From: Amycolatopsis coloradensis
GTDB taxonomy: Bacteria > Actinomycetota > Actinomycetes > Mycobacteriales > Pseudonocardiaceae
Direction: 5' to 3'
Assembly (NCBI RefSeq): GCF_001953865.1
Contig: NZ_MQUQ01000018.1
Location: 1 to 64,000, forward strand
Length of the DNA: 64,000 bases
This document shows positions 7,699-15,728 of the stretch, in pieces. The notes beneath the pieces were generated by a model. The model made no database searches. It had not been told where the DNA came from and worked only from the letters and a program-made list of their open reading frames with translations. The position numbers and the translations under genes were made by a program. Each line of letters starts with the position of its first letter. The stretch's first letter is position 1.

Positions 7699-8168
7699 GG
7701 CTGGTCGCCTCCCAGCAAACTGCTGTGGTGATCGACGAGCTGCTGATGCAACAGGGCCGTGGTGTAGATCAGGAGCGTGGCGCGACGGGGGACCGCGGTC
7801 AGAAGTACCCGGTCGCCCGCTGTCAACCCGTGCCTCGTGCGCAGGGGGGCCGGAATCTGCAGGTATCCGGCCGGCGCGAGAGTGAAGACGCCGCGCGGGT
7901 CCCGCCGAAGGATGACCGCGCCGTCCACGGCGGTTATCGTCAGCGGTTCTCCCGGCGCCCAGCCCAGTACATGCAGGGTCGCTTGATCGGAGATCCGGCC
8001 GGAAGCGTCCAGTCTTGCCATCGCGTAAGACACCGGCGTGCCACGCGGAATCGACGGGATCGCCGCCAGGGGCAGGGGCTCCGGCTTCTCGTCTTGTGCG
8101 GCCCGGCGCCGTAGACCATCACCTGGAGATGGGGGCGACACCAGCGGAGCTACGACACTGTCTGTCAT
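7695..8168 (-). CDS. AbrB/SpoVT-like regulator coupled to integrase
   Basis: The 157-residue protein has a long Pro-rich N-terminus. A SpoVT/AbrB-type swapped-hairpin region follows: LAPAGYLQIPAPLRTRHGLTAGDRVLL resembles the dimerising DNA-binding beta-hairpin of AbrB and MazE proteins. A second half-copy may lie earlier (ARLDASGRISDQATLHVLGW). The ATG at 8168 is chosen because the longer frame runs into the tRNA-proximal non-coding region. Its stop overlaps the integrase start, so it probably controls or assists the recombinase. The gene pair sits next to tRNA-Leu. Confidence 0.7.
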   Translation of the reverse strand: MTDSVVAPLVSPPSPGDGLRRRAAQDEKPEPLPLAAIPSIPRGTPVSYAMARLDASGRISDQATLHVLGWAPGEPLTITAVDGAVILRRDPRGVFTLAPAGYLQIPAPLRTRHGLTAGDRVLLTAVPRRATLLIYTTALLHQQLVDHHSSLLGGDQP

Positions 8169-8347
8169 CGCGCACCTGCTGAGCCCACGCCGGGACACCG
8201 TGCGGCCGCAGGGACACGGCCGACTTCGTGCCTGTAGACAGCACTTAACCCCCCGGGCCGCATCTGTTGCGGCACACAGGGGGTGTGCAAGTAACAACGT
8301 CGTGTGTCAAAGTACCTGCGTAACTGGGGACCAATCACGCACTGACG

Positions 8348-8431
8348 TGTCCGAGGGGGGACTTGAACCCCCACGTCCGTTAAGGACACTAGCACCTCAA
8401 GCTAGCGCGTCTGCCATTCCGCCACTCGGAC
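8348..8431 (-). tRNA. tRNA-Leu (anticodon GAG)
   Basis: Read on the minus strand, the acceptor arms gtccgag and ctcggac pair over seven bases. The anticodon loop is ttgaggt with GAG in the centre. A long variable arm (class II tRNA) and a T-arm with ggggg, ttcaagt, ccccc follow, then a discriminator A. No CCA is encoded. Its 3' end faces the AbrB-like gene and recombinase, so it is the probable attachment site of the neighbouring element. Confidence 0.95.
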
Positions 8432-8703
8432 TTGCTGATGAAGAGAGTATACGTCGCCCAGAGGCCCTGAATCAGGGGGGTACGTATCGTCACGACGACT
8501 CACGTTGAGACCATGATCGGTTACCGTCGGGCAGCCGTGAGATCCCGATGCGGCAAGCGTGGCCCGTAAGTTCGCAGGTCGAGAGCTATAAAGGCAGAAC
8601 GTGACGTCATGTGACCTAGAGTGACTATCGGCAGGGTGGTTCAGGGCGTGGCATGACGTCGGGGCAGGGAATCAAACCCGGTCACCGGACGCTTACACGT
8701 GAC

Positions 8704-9726
8704 GTGAAGAAGATTGGTTTCCTCTCGTTCGGCCACTGGTCGGCGAGCGCGCACTCCGAGACCCGGTCCGCCGCCGACTTCCTGCATCAGTCGATCGATT
8801 TGGCCGTCGCGGCCGAGGAGCTCGGTGTCGACGGCGCGTACTTCCGCGTGCATCACTTCGCGCGGCAGGCGGGTAGTCCGTTTCCGTTGTTGTCGGCGAT
8901 CGGTGCCCGGACGTCGAGGATCGAGATCGGTACCGGCGTGATCGACATGCGCTACGAAAACCCGATGTACATGGCCGAGGACGCCGGCGCGGCCGACCTC
9001 ATCTCGGGCGGCAGGCTTCAGCTCGGTGTCAGCCGGGGATCCCCGGAGCAGGTGATCGACGGGTGGCGTTACTTCGGGTACGGCCCGGCGGAGGGGGAGA
9101 CCGCCGCGGACATGGCCCGGCAGCGCACCGAGGTCTTCCTCAAGCTGCTCGACGGCGAGGGCTTCGCGCAGCCGAACCCGCGGCCGATGTTCGCCAACCC
9201 GCCGGGGCTGCTGCGGCTCGAGCCGTACTCCGAGGGCTTGCGTGAGCGTGTTTGGTGGGGGTCCAGCTCCAACGCGACGGCGGTCTGGGCCGCGAAGCTG
9301 GGCATGAACTTGCAGAGTTCCACGCTCAAGGACGACGAGACGGGTGAGCCGCTGCACGTTCAGCAGCGCAAGCAGATCGAGGCCTACCGTGAAGCGTGGA
9401 AAGAGGCGGGTCACCCACGCGAGCCGCGGGTGTCGGTGAGCCGCAGCATTTTCGCGCTGACCAACGACCTGGACCGCGCCTACTTCGGCCGCGACCGTGA
9501 GTCGCGTGACCAGGTCGGCATGATCGACGAGACGACCAGGGCGATCTTCGGCCGTTCGTACGCCGCCGAGCCGGACGAGCTGGTGCGGGAGCTCAAGGCG
9601 GACGAGGCGATCCAGGCGGCGGACACCGTGCTGCTGACCATCCCGAACCAGCTCGGTGTCGAGTACAACGCGCACGTGCTGGAAAGCATCCTCACGCACG
9701 TGGCGCCGGAGCTCGGCTGGCGCTGA
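8704..9726 (+). CDS. LLM-class flavin-dependent monooxygenase
   Basis: A bacterial luciferase-like protein of 340 residues if it starts at the GTG at 8704, which gives the family's typical KKIGFLSFGHW opening. An upstream ATG at 8653 would add 17 residues. Visible motifs are LAVAAEELGVDGAYFRVHHFARQ, IEIGTGVIDMRYENPMYMAEDAGAADLI and the SGGRLQLGVSRGSPEQVI phosphate/FMN region. These proteins bind reduced FMN and oxidise unknown small molecules in the cytoplasm. It stands alone between the tRNA and a secreted protease homologue; the substrate is unknown. Confidence 0.85.
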   Translation: MKKIGFLSFGHWSASAHSETRSAADFLHQSIDLAVAAEELGVDGAYFRVHHFARQAGSPFPLLSAIGARTSRIEIGTGVIDMRYENPMYMAEDAGAADLISGGRLQLGVSRGSPEQVIDGWRYFGYGPAEGETAADMARQRTEVFLKLLDGEGFAQPNPRPMFANPPGLLRLEPYSEGLRERVWWGSSSNATAVWAAKLGMNLQSSTLKDDETGEPLHVQQRKQIEAYREAWKEAGHPREPRVSVSRSIFALTNDLDRAYFGRDRESRDQVGMIDETTRAIFGRSYAAEPDELVRELKADEAIQAADTVLLTIPNQLGVEYNAHVLESILTHVAPELGWR

Positions 9727-9814
9727 GGTGGCGAGGGAATGCGCGATTCGGCCGATGGGCAGGAGTGCCGGGCCTCGTTAGGATCGAGGCATTCCCCGGC
9801 CATCGGAGGGTCCC

Positions 9815-10480
9815 ATGAGACTGCCCCGATTCCGCTGTCTGTCCGGCCTGGTCCTGGCCTTCTGCCTCGCCATGCCGACCCTCGCTCAAGCGAGCGCTCC
9901 CGCCCCGCTCGGGGGCGGGAGCCTCCTGCAAACCAGTTTCTCGTCTCGGTGCACTGCCGGATTCGCCGCCGTCTCGGGGAATGCCGGCTACTTGATCGCG
10001 AGTTCCGCCTGTGGCAAACCCGGTGACACCGTTCGCAGCGCGGGCCGCGTGGTCGGGGTGGTCACGGCGGCGCAGTTTCCGCCGAACGGCGCGATCGTCA
10101 TCCGGGTGACCAATACGACCGACTGGCGGTTGGTGGGTTCGATCCCGCCCACCGACAGCCGGGTGACGATCACCGGGTCGGCCGAGGCCCCGGTCGGCGC
10201 CTCGGTGTGCAGGTACGGCGCGACCACCGGCTGGCGGTGCGGGATCATCCAGGCGAAGAACGTGTCGATCACCTTCCCTGAAGGAACGCTGACCGGCTTG
10301 ACCCGCACTTCCGTGTGTGCCGAGCCGGGTGACAACGGCGGGCCGTTCGTCAGCGGGACGCAGGCGCAGGGCGTGCTGGTCGGCGGCAGCGGGAACTGCG
10401 CCAGCGGCGGCACCACCTACTTCTTCCCGGTCAACCGCGTCCTGTCGGCCTACGGGCTGACGATCCTCACCGGAACCTAG
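9815..10480 (+). CDS. Secreted S1-family protease homologue lacking the triad
   Basis: The 221-residue product has a signal peptide cut near LAQASA and a streptogrisin-like S1 fold with paired cysteines. All three catalytic positions appear lost. The usual AGHC is ASSAC (Ala65 at the His position). The usual NDYGIVR is PNGAIVIR. The GDSGG motif is GDNGG (Asn174 for Ser). The rest, including CAEPGD, GGPFVSG and the C-terminal FFPVNRVLSAYG helix, is well preserved, so this is not random decay. It is probably a catalytically dead secreted binding protein or inhibitor. There is no prodomain, unlike active relatives such as the protein at 60345-61439. Confidence 0.8.
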   Translation: MRLPRFRCLSGLVLAFCLAMPTLAQASAPAPLGGGSLLQTSFSSRCTAGFAAVSGNAGYLIASSACGKPGDTVRSAGRVVGVVTAAQFPPNGAIVIRVTNTTDWRLVGSIPPTDSRVTITGSAEAPVGASVCRYGATTGWRCGIIQAKNVSITFPEGTLTGLTRTSVCAEPGDNGGPFVSGTQAQGVLVGGSGNCASGGTTYFFPVNRVLSAYGLTILTGT

Positions 10481-11859
10481 AACGGCAGGATCCGCGGGTA
10501 TGGGGGAGGGGAGTGGCGCGCGAACGCCGGGGTGGTCGTCACCCTGATGTCCCGGACGGCGTCGAAGATTGTCTGGTGCTCCGGCGCGAGCTTGACGGCG
10601 TCGGCGTTCAGCGCGGCAGGATCGGCCGATGGCCAGCTTCCGTCGTCCAGCCGCCGCTCCAGGATGCGCAGCGCGGTGATCTCTTCGGACCCGGTGAACA
10701 CGCAGTGCCCGGCCCGGTTCACGAACAGCTGACGCAGGTTCCGCCGGTCACCGACCAGTGCGACTCGTTCGGCGTAGGCGCGTTCGTGTGCGGCAGGCGC
10801 GGTGCCGTCCGCGACGGTGTGCATGGTCAGCACCGGGAACGGGGTGCGCCCCAGCGGCAGCCCGAACTGGGCGAGGTAACCCGCCGCGGCCGGATCCGGG
10901 GAGATCCGCGGCGCTTTCGCCAGCTTGTCGAGGTCGGCGCCGAGATCCAGCCCCGCCTCCGCGTAGGCCCGTTCCACCAGCGGCCGCTCACCGGCGTTCG
11001 CCAGGATCCGCCGGTAATCGACGCCGGCGTTCCAGCTCGGGTTGCCACCCGCGCGCTGTTCCAAGGCGACCCTGTCGACGCCGAACGCGCTGACGCGGTA
11101 GAAGCGATCCCAGGCGGCTTGCCAGAAAACCTGCTCCGAGACGTCCGGAGGCCTGGGCCGGGTGGGGTCCAGCCAGCCGGGGATCTCGGCCAGCGCGTTC
11201 GCCAAGGCGAGTCTGGCCCGGCTTTCCGGGTTCTCGATGGCGGCCTGAACCACGTTTAGGAACCTGTCCGTGTTGGCTTCGGGGTCGGTGATCCGCACCA
11301 GTTGGAGCCGCGCGTCCAGCAAGGTGTTCAGCGCGTGACCGAGATCGAGCCCGGAGTTCCAGTGCGCGGCCCCGCCCGCGAGGTTGCCGCAGAAGGTCAT
11401 CAGCCCGGCGAACCGGCGCGGGTTTCGCTCGGCGAGCAGGGTCGCGGTGATCGCCCCCACCGATTCGCCCGCCGCGATGGTCCGGCGGGGCGGGCCGACC
11501 GTGCGGCCGAACCAGTCGTGCAACCGGATCTGGTCGGTCAGCGCCTCCTCGATCGACCAGCCGCGTACGGCGCGGTACTGGGAAGCGGCCAGCGCGTAGC
11601 CCTGCTCCAGCAAGAAGGATTCGGTCGAGAGCTGGGAGGTCAGCGCGATCCGATCCGGCTCCGGATAGGCAAGGGAGTACATGCCGTGACTCCACAGCAC
11701 CAGCGTGCCGTTCCAGTTTTCCGGCACCAGGACCAGATATCGGGCACCTTCGAGTTCGCCCTCGTATCTGGTGACCGGTCCGGCGGCCGAGGCACTCGGG
11801 ACCACCAGCCCCAGTAAGGTGGTGAAGAGAACCATGAAGATCAAACCACGCCGCGCCAT
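10477..11859 (-). CDS. Secreted alpha/beta hydrolase
   Basis: A 460-residue exported protein: the N-terminus MARRGLIFMVLFTTLLGLVVPSASA is a signal peptide. An alpha/beta hydrolase fold follows, with LVLWSHGMYS (oxyanion region), AAGESVGAITA (nucleophile Ser in GESVG) and a C-terminal FVNRAGHCVF with the likely catalytic His. A long cap domain lies between. An upstream in-frame ATG at 11880 is possible; 11859 is preferred for the ggggtg element in front of it. Its end overlaps the convergent protease homologue at 10477-10480. The substrate is unknown, probably an ester or amide outside the cell. Confidence 0.8.
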   Translation of the reverse strand: MARRGLIFMVLFTTLLGLVVPSASAAGPVTRYEGELEGARYLVLVPENWNGTLVLWSHGMYSLAYPEPDRIALTSQLSTESFLLEQGYALAASQYRAVRGWSIEEALTDQIRLHDWFGRTVGPPRRTIAAGESVGAITATLLAERNPRRFAGLMTFCGNLAGGAAHWNSGLDLGHALNTLLDARLQLVRITDPEANTDRFLNVVQAAIENPESRARLALANALAEIPGWLDPTRPRPPDVSEQVFWQAAWDRFYRVSAFGVDRVALEQRAGGNPSWNAGVDYRRILANAGERPLVERAYAEAGLDLGADLDKLAKAPRISPDPAAAGYLAQFGLPLGRTPFPVLTMHTVADGTAPAAHERAYAERVALVGDRRNLRQLFVNRAGHCVFTGSEEITALRILERRLDDGSWPSADPAALNADAVKLAPEHQTIFDAVRDIRVTTTPAFARHSPPPYPRILPF

Positions 11860-11929
11860 GACAATCACCCCGGCGGTCATCTTTCCGGTGAACCGGGTTA
11901 ATTGTCCAGCTCCGAATTCCCGGCTTCGG

Positions 11930-12277
11930 CTAGCTGAAGATCACCGAGCGCAGGAGAAGCCTGTCCGAGCCGTGGCCGCCGTGGGGACGGAGCGAGAAGT
12001 AGTCGTCTCCCTCGCATTCGGCGTTCTTGAACACCACCGCGCGTGAGTCGGTGTTGTTGCGCGGGCGGAAGGCGGCGGAGACGTCCCAGTCGGCTGTTTC
12101 GGGGATCTCGATGCATTCGCGGCTGGGCGGATCGACCAGGGAGCCGACCTGGATTTCCCCCTCTGCGTCGTAGTAGCGGTAACTGAATTCGCCTTCGGCC
12201 GCGGAGGCCGTCGCCGGAATGGCGAAACACAGGGCGACAGCACTGACGACGGCGAGGAAAGCGTTGAGTTTACGCAT
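11930..12277 (-). CDS. Small secreted protein, unknown function
   Basis: The 115-residue product starts at the ATG at 12277 with a clear signal peptide (MRKLNAFLAVVSAVALCFAIPATASA). The mature part is small, acidic and beta-rich with two Cys (RECIEIPE and KNAECEGDDY) that could form a disulfide. The longer open frame upstream of 12277 is not used because it would bury the signal peptide. It is transcribed toward the hydrolase gene at 10477-11859. I recognise no family. Confidence 0.65.
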   Translation of the reverse strand: MRKLNAFLAVVSAVALCFAIPATASAAEGEFSYRYYDAEGEIQVGSLVDPPSRECIEIPETADWDVSAAFRPRNNTDSRAVVFKNAECEGDDYFSLRPHGGHGSDRLLLRSVIFS

Positions 12278-12428
12278 GGGACGACAGTAAAGAGCTGATC
12301 GAGAACTCCGGTAGGTCTCCCGGTCACGTCCACTCGCCGGTACCGGTGCTCGACCTGATCGTGGGTCGACCGATCCGGTCGGTGATCGACGGGCGCGGGA
12401 CGCGACCGCCCGGTTCGCGGGCCGGGCG

Positions 12429-12456
12429 TTGCGCAACCGGCCGGTCTCGCTATACG
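12429..12456 (+). promoter_or_regulatory. Probable promoter of the GMC oxidoreductase gene
   Basis: A ttgcgc -35-like hexamer at 12429-12434 is followed after 16 bases by tatacg at 12451-12456, a plausible sigma-70-type pair directly upstream of the KstR-like box and the GTG at 12491. Confidence 0.45.
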
Positions 12457-12466
12457 GTGACGGAAC

Positions 12467-12480
12467 TAGAACAGGTTACA
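12467..12480. promoter_or_regulatory. KstR-like operator box
   Basis: The 14-mer tagaacaggttaca fits the published KstR pattern TnnAACnnGTTnnA at every fixed position. It lies just after the predicted -10 element and before the GMC oxidoreductase start, where a repressor would block transcription. KstR controls sterol catabolism in actinobacteria; use of the site here is inference. Confidence 0.5.
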
Positions 12481-12490
12481 GTTCTGCACG

Positions 12491-14140
12491 GTGGCGGACC
12501 GAGGAGCGGAAATGGCGAACAGGGCGCCGCGCGGCGACGAGGCCGATTACGTGGTCGTCGGATCGGGCAGCTCGGGAGCGGCGATCGCCGGCAGGCTGGC
12601 GGCGGCCGGGGCCAGCGTGATCGTGCTCGAGGCGGGTAAAAGCGACGAGAAGCTGCTGGTCAAGAAGCCGGGCTTGGTCGGCCCGATGCACGCGGTGCCG
12701 CAGCTCAAGAAGCCCTTCGACTGGGGCTACTACTCGGTGCCGCAGAAACACGTTCTCGATCGCCGGATGCCGGTGCCGCGCGGCAAGGTGGTCGGCGGCT
12801 CCAGCTCCATCAACGGCATGGTCTACGTCCGCGGCAACCGCGCCAACTTCGACTCGTGGGCCGCGGAGGGCAACAAGGGCTGGGACGCCGACAGCGTCAA
12901 CGCCGCGTACAAGCGGATGGAGGACTTCGAGGACGGCGAGAGCGAGTTCCGCGGCGCGGGCGGGCCGATCCGGGTCACCCGCAACAAGATCCCACAGGAG
13001 GGCACACTCCAGTTCCTCCAGGCGACCGCCGACGCGATCGGTTGCGAGATCCTCGACGACTACAACGCCGAGTCGCAAGAGGGCGTCAGCCGGATGCAGC
13101 AGAACGCCGCCGACGGCCTGCGCTACAGCGCCTCGCGCGGGTACATCCACCACCTCGCGCCCGCGACGCTCGAGGTCCAGTCCGGGGTGCTGGCGAAGAA
13201 AGTGCTGATCGAGAACGGCCGCGCCGTCGGCGTCGATGTCGTCGACGCGGACGGAGGCGGGCGCACGCTGCGCGCCGGTAAGGAGGTCATCCTCTCGGCG
13301 GGCTTCGTCGGATCCGCGCATCTGCTGATGCTGTCCGGGATCGGCCACGCCGAGCACCTGAAGGAGCACGGCATCGACGTACTGGCGGATCTGCCGGTCG
13401 GCGACAACCTGCACGACCACATGTTCCACGCGCTGACGTTCCACGTGTCGTCGAGCAAGAACAAGGGCACACCGCCGTATTTCGCACGCGGCCTCGTCAA
13501 GGAGCTGATGCGGCCCGGCACGACCTTCCTGGCGAACTCGGTCTTCGAGGCGGTCGCTTTCCTCAAGACGTCGCAGGCCGCCGAGGTCCCGGACCTCCAG
13601 CTGCACCTCCTGCCGTGGGCGTACGTGACGCCCAACCAGGACGCGCCGATCCGGCACGACGTCGACAAGCGGCCCGCGCTCACGGTGCTGACCACGCTGA
13701 TCTACCCGAAGAGCCGCGGCACGCTGCGACTCGCTTCGGCCGATCCCACGGCGGCACCGCTCATCGACCCCCGGTACCTGTCCGATCCGGCCGATCTCGA
13801 GGTGCTCGGCGAGGGTTCGGAGATGGCCCGCGAGATCTTCGCCTCGGGGGCGTTCAACGGCTCGATCAAGGAAGAGCTCCACCCGGGCAAAGGGCTACGG
13901 GGCCAAGCGTTGCGTGACGCGATCCTGAATCGCGCGACCTCGGTGTACCACGGTGTCGGCACCTGCCGGATGGGCGTCGACGAACTCGCGGTCGTCGGTC
14001 CCGACCTCAAGGTCCGCGGGGTCGAAGGCCTGCGGGTCTGCGACGCTTCGATCATGCCGTCGATCACCGGCGGCAACACCAACGCACCGGCCATCATGAT
14101 CGGCGAGATGGGCGCGCAGCTCGTCCTGTCGGACAATTGA
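12491..14140 (+). CDS. GMC-family FAD oxidoreductase (choline dehydrogenase-like)
   Basis: The 549-residue protein has the N-terminal FAD dinucleotide motif VVVGSGSSGAAIAGRLA. The GMC signature follows (GKVVGGSSSINGMVYVRG), then the C-terminal YHGVGTCRMG and SITGGNTNAPAIMIGE region with the active-site His and Asn. It would oxidise an alcohol to an aldehyde or ketone using FAD. The GTG at 12491 or the ATG at 12512 may start it. It is 13 bases upstream of an aldehyde dehydrogenase, which could take the aldehyde on to the acid. The KstR-like box upstream hints at a sterol or lipid alcohol rather than choline. Confidence 0.85.
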   Translation: MADRGAEMANRAPRGDEADYVVVGSGSSGAAIAGRLAAAGASVIVLEAGKSDEKLLVKKPGLVGPMHAVPQLKKPFDWGYYSVPQKHVLDRRMPVPRGKVVGGSSSINGMVYVRGNRANFDSWAAEGNKGWDADSVNAAYKRMEDFEDGESEFRGAGGPIRVTRNKIPQEGTLQFLQATADAIGCEILDDYNAESQEGVSRMQQNAADGLRYSASRGYIHHLAPATLEVQSGVLAKKVLIENGRAVGVDVVDADGGGRTLRAGKEVILSAGFVGSAHLLMLSGIGHAEHLKEHGIDVLADLPVGDNLHDHMFHALTFHVSSSKNKGTPPYFARGLVKELMRPGTTFLANSVFEAVAFLKTSQAAEVPDLQLHLLPWAYVTPNQDAPIRHDVDKRPALTVLTTLIYPKSRGTLRLASADPTAAPLIDPRYLSDPADLEVLGEGSEMAREIFASGAFNGSIKEELHPGKGLRGQALRDAILNRATSVYHGVGTCRMGVDELAVVGPDLKVRGVEGLRVCDASIMPSITGGNTNAPAIMIGEMGAQLVLSDN

Positions 14141-14153
14141 CGGAAAGAGGGCC

Positions 14154-15728
14154 ATGACCGTCACACCGCTCGCGCTCACCCGTCCGGCGTCGGTGACCGA
14201 CGCGTTCCTGCGGCGGCTCGTCGCCCGGGTGCCGGGTTCGTCCGGCGCGACCTGGAAGCTCACCGAGGTCTACACCGGTGACGTGCTTGTCGAGCTGCCC
14301 CAGTCGACACCCGAGGATATCGAGCAGGCGTTCACCACCGCTCGCGCCGCGCAGGAGGAATGGGCCGTGACGCCGCTCAAGCAGCGGCTGGAGGTGTTCA
14401 AGCGGGCGCACACGCTCTTCGTCGACAACGCGCCGATCGTCACCGACCTCATCCAGGCCGAGAGCGGCAAGAACCGCCGGATGGCGATCGAAGAGACCTG
14501 CGACCCGGCGATGGTGATGAGCCATTACCTCACGCGGGCCGCCAAACTGCTGGCGCCGGCCAAACGCGGCGGCCCGATCCCGTTCCTGACGACGTCGACC
14601 GAGATCCGCCGGCCCAAAGGCGTGGTCGGCATCATCGCGCCATGGAACTTCCCGTTCGCCACCGGCATTTCCGACGCCGTCCCGGCGTTGATGGCCGGGA
14701 ACGCGGTCGTGCTGAAGCCGGACAACAAGACGGCGCTGTCCCCGCTCTACGGCGTCGAGCTGCTGGAGAAGGCCGGGTTGCCGAAGGGCTTGTTCCAGGT
14801 CGTGTGCGGCGAGGGACCGGACGTCGGCCCCACGCTCATCGATCAGGCGAATTACGTGATGTTCACCGGTTCCACGGCCACCGGCCGGGTGATCGGCGAG
14901 CGGGCGGGCCGCAACCTCATCGGCTGCTGCCTCGAACTCGGCGGCAAGAACCCGATGATCGTGCTCGAAGACGCCGATCTGGGCGAGGCCGTGCAGGGCG
15001 CGATCTTCGGCGCGTTCGGCAACACCGGGCAGATCTGCATGCACATCGAGCGGATCTACCTGCCGGAGTCCCGCTACGACGAGTTCAAGAACGCCTACGT
15101 GGCCAAGACCCAGGCGCTCGACGTTCGCGCCGCCTACGACTTCGGGCCCGACATGGGTTCGCTCGTCTCCGTCGACCATCTGGGCCGGGTCAAGTCGCAT
15201 GTCGACGACGCCGTGGCCAAGGGTGCGACTGTCCTTTGTGGAGGAAAGCCCCGTCCGGATCTCGGCCCGGCGTTCTTCGAACCGACGATCCTCGAAGGCG
15301 TCACCAAGGACATGCTCTGCGGTGTCACCGAAACCTTCGGACCCGTTGTCGCACTGCACAAGTACCGCACGGTCGACGAGGCCGTGGCGTTGGCCAACGA
15401 TACCGAGTACGGCCTCAACGCCTCGGTCTGGGGCGGTGACGTCGGCGCCGCCCGTGCCGTGGCTTCGCGCATCGAGTCGGGCAACGTCAACATCAACGAC
15501 ATCCTCGCCACCGCCTATGCCGCCAAGGGCACACCGTCCGGCGGTGTCAAGAGTTCCGGCGTCGGCGCACGCCACGGGGACCAGGGCCTGCTCAAGTACA
15601 CCGACGTCAAGAACGTGGCGGTGCTCAAGAAACAGGTCATGGGTCCCCGTGGCGGCCAGACCTACGAAAAGTATGTCGAGGGCATGCTTTCCGGGCTGAA
15701 ACTCATGCGGCGCTTCCGGATCCGCTAG
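14154..15728 (+). CDS. Succinate-semialdehyde dehydrogenase-type aldehyde dehydrogenase
   Basis: The 524-residue product is a complete NAD(P)-dependent aldehyde dehydrogenase. It has IIAPWNFPFATGISDAVPAL, the FTGSTATGRVIGE nucleotide region, the general base in CLELGGKNPMIV, the catalytic Cys in NTGQICMHIE and ETFGPVVAL near the end. Its C-terminal extension after the catalytic domain is typical of the actinobacterial GabD2 group. It follows the GMC oxidoreductase closely and is probably in the same transcript, so a two-step alcohol-to-acid route is likely. Its last four bases (ctag) are shared tail-to-tail with the convergent transporter gene. Confidence 0.88.
   Translation: MTVTPLALTRPASVTDAFLRRLVARVPGSSGATWKLTEVYTGDVLVELPQSTPEDIEQAFTTARAAQEEWAVTPLKQRLEVFKRAHTLFVDNAPIVTDLIQAESGKNRRMAIEETCDPAMVMSHYLTRAAKLLAPAKRGGPIPFLTTSTEIRRPKGVVGIIAPWNFPFATGISDAVPALMAGNAVVLKPDNKTALSPLYGVELLEKAGLPKGLFQVVCGEGPDVGPTLIDQANYVMFTGSTATGRVIGERAGRNLIGCCLELGGKNPMIVLEDADLGEAVQGAIFGAFGNTGQICMHIERIYLPESRYDEFKNAYVAKTQALDVRAAYDFGPDMGSLVSVDHLGRVKSHVDDAVAKGATVLCGGKPRPDLGPAFFEPTILEGVTKDMLCGVTETFGPVVALHKYRTVDEAVALANDTEYGLNASVWGGDVGAARAVASRIESGNVNINDILATAYAAKGTPSGGVKSSGVGARHGDQGLLKYTDVKNVAVLKKQVMGPRGGQTYEKYVEGMLSGLKLMRRFRIR

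Larger units (their letters stand above)
1..8431. mobile_element. Probable genomic island next to tRNA-Leu (one end only)
   Basis: A tyrosine recombinase and an AbrB-like gene lie directly beside a tRNA-Leu gene, a standard arrangement for elements integrated at a tRNA. The stretch behind them has lower GC than the rest of the window in several places, a toxin fragment with an immunity gene, orphan unknown genes and gene remnants. No second copy of the tRNA 3' end is visible in the window, so the far boundary is not located and may lie before position 1. The island call is inference from composition and context. Some genes inside (for example 5661-6320) could be resident chromosome. Confidence 0.45.

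Noticed and set aside
12476..13882. 468-codon minus-strand open frame across the GMC oxidoreductase
   Set aside because: Arg/Val/Asp-rich shadow frame without recognisable protein features; the plus strand encodes a complete GMC enzyme.
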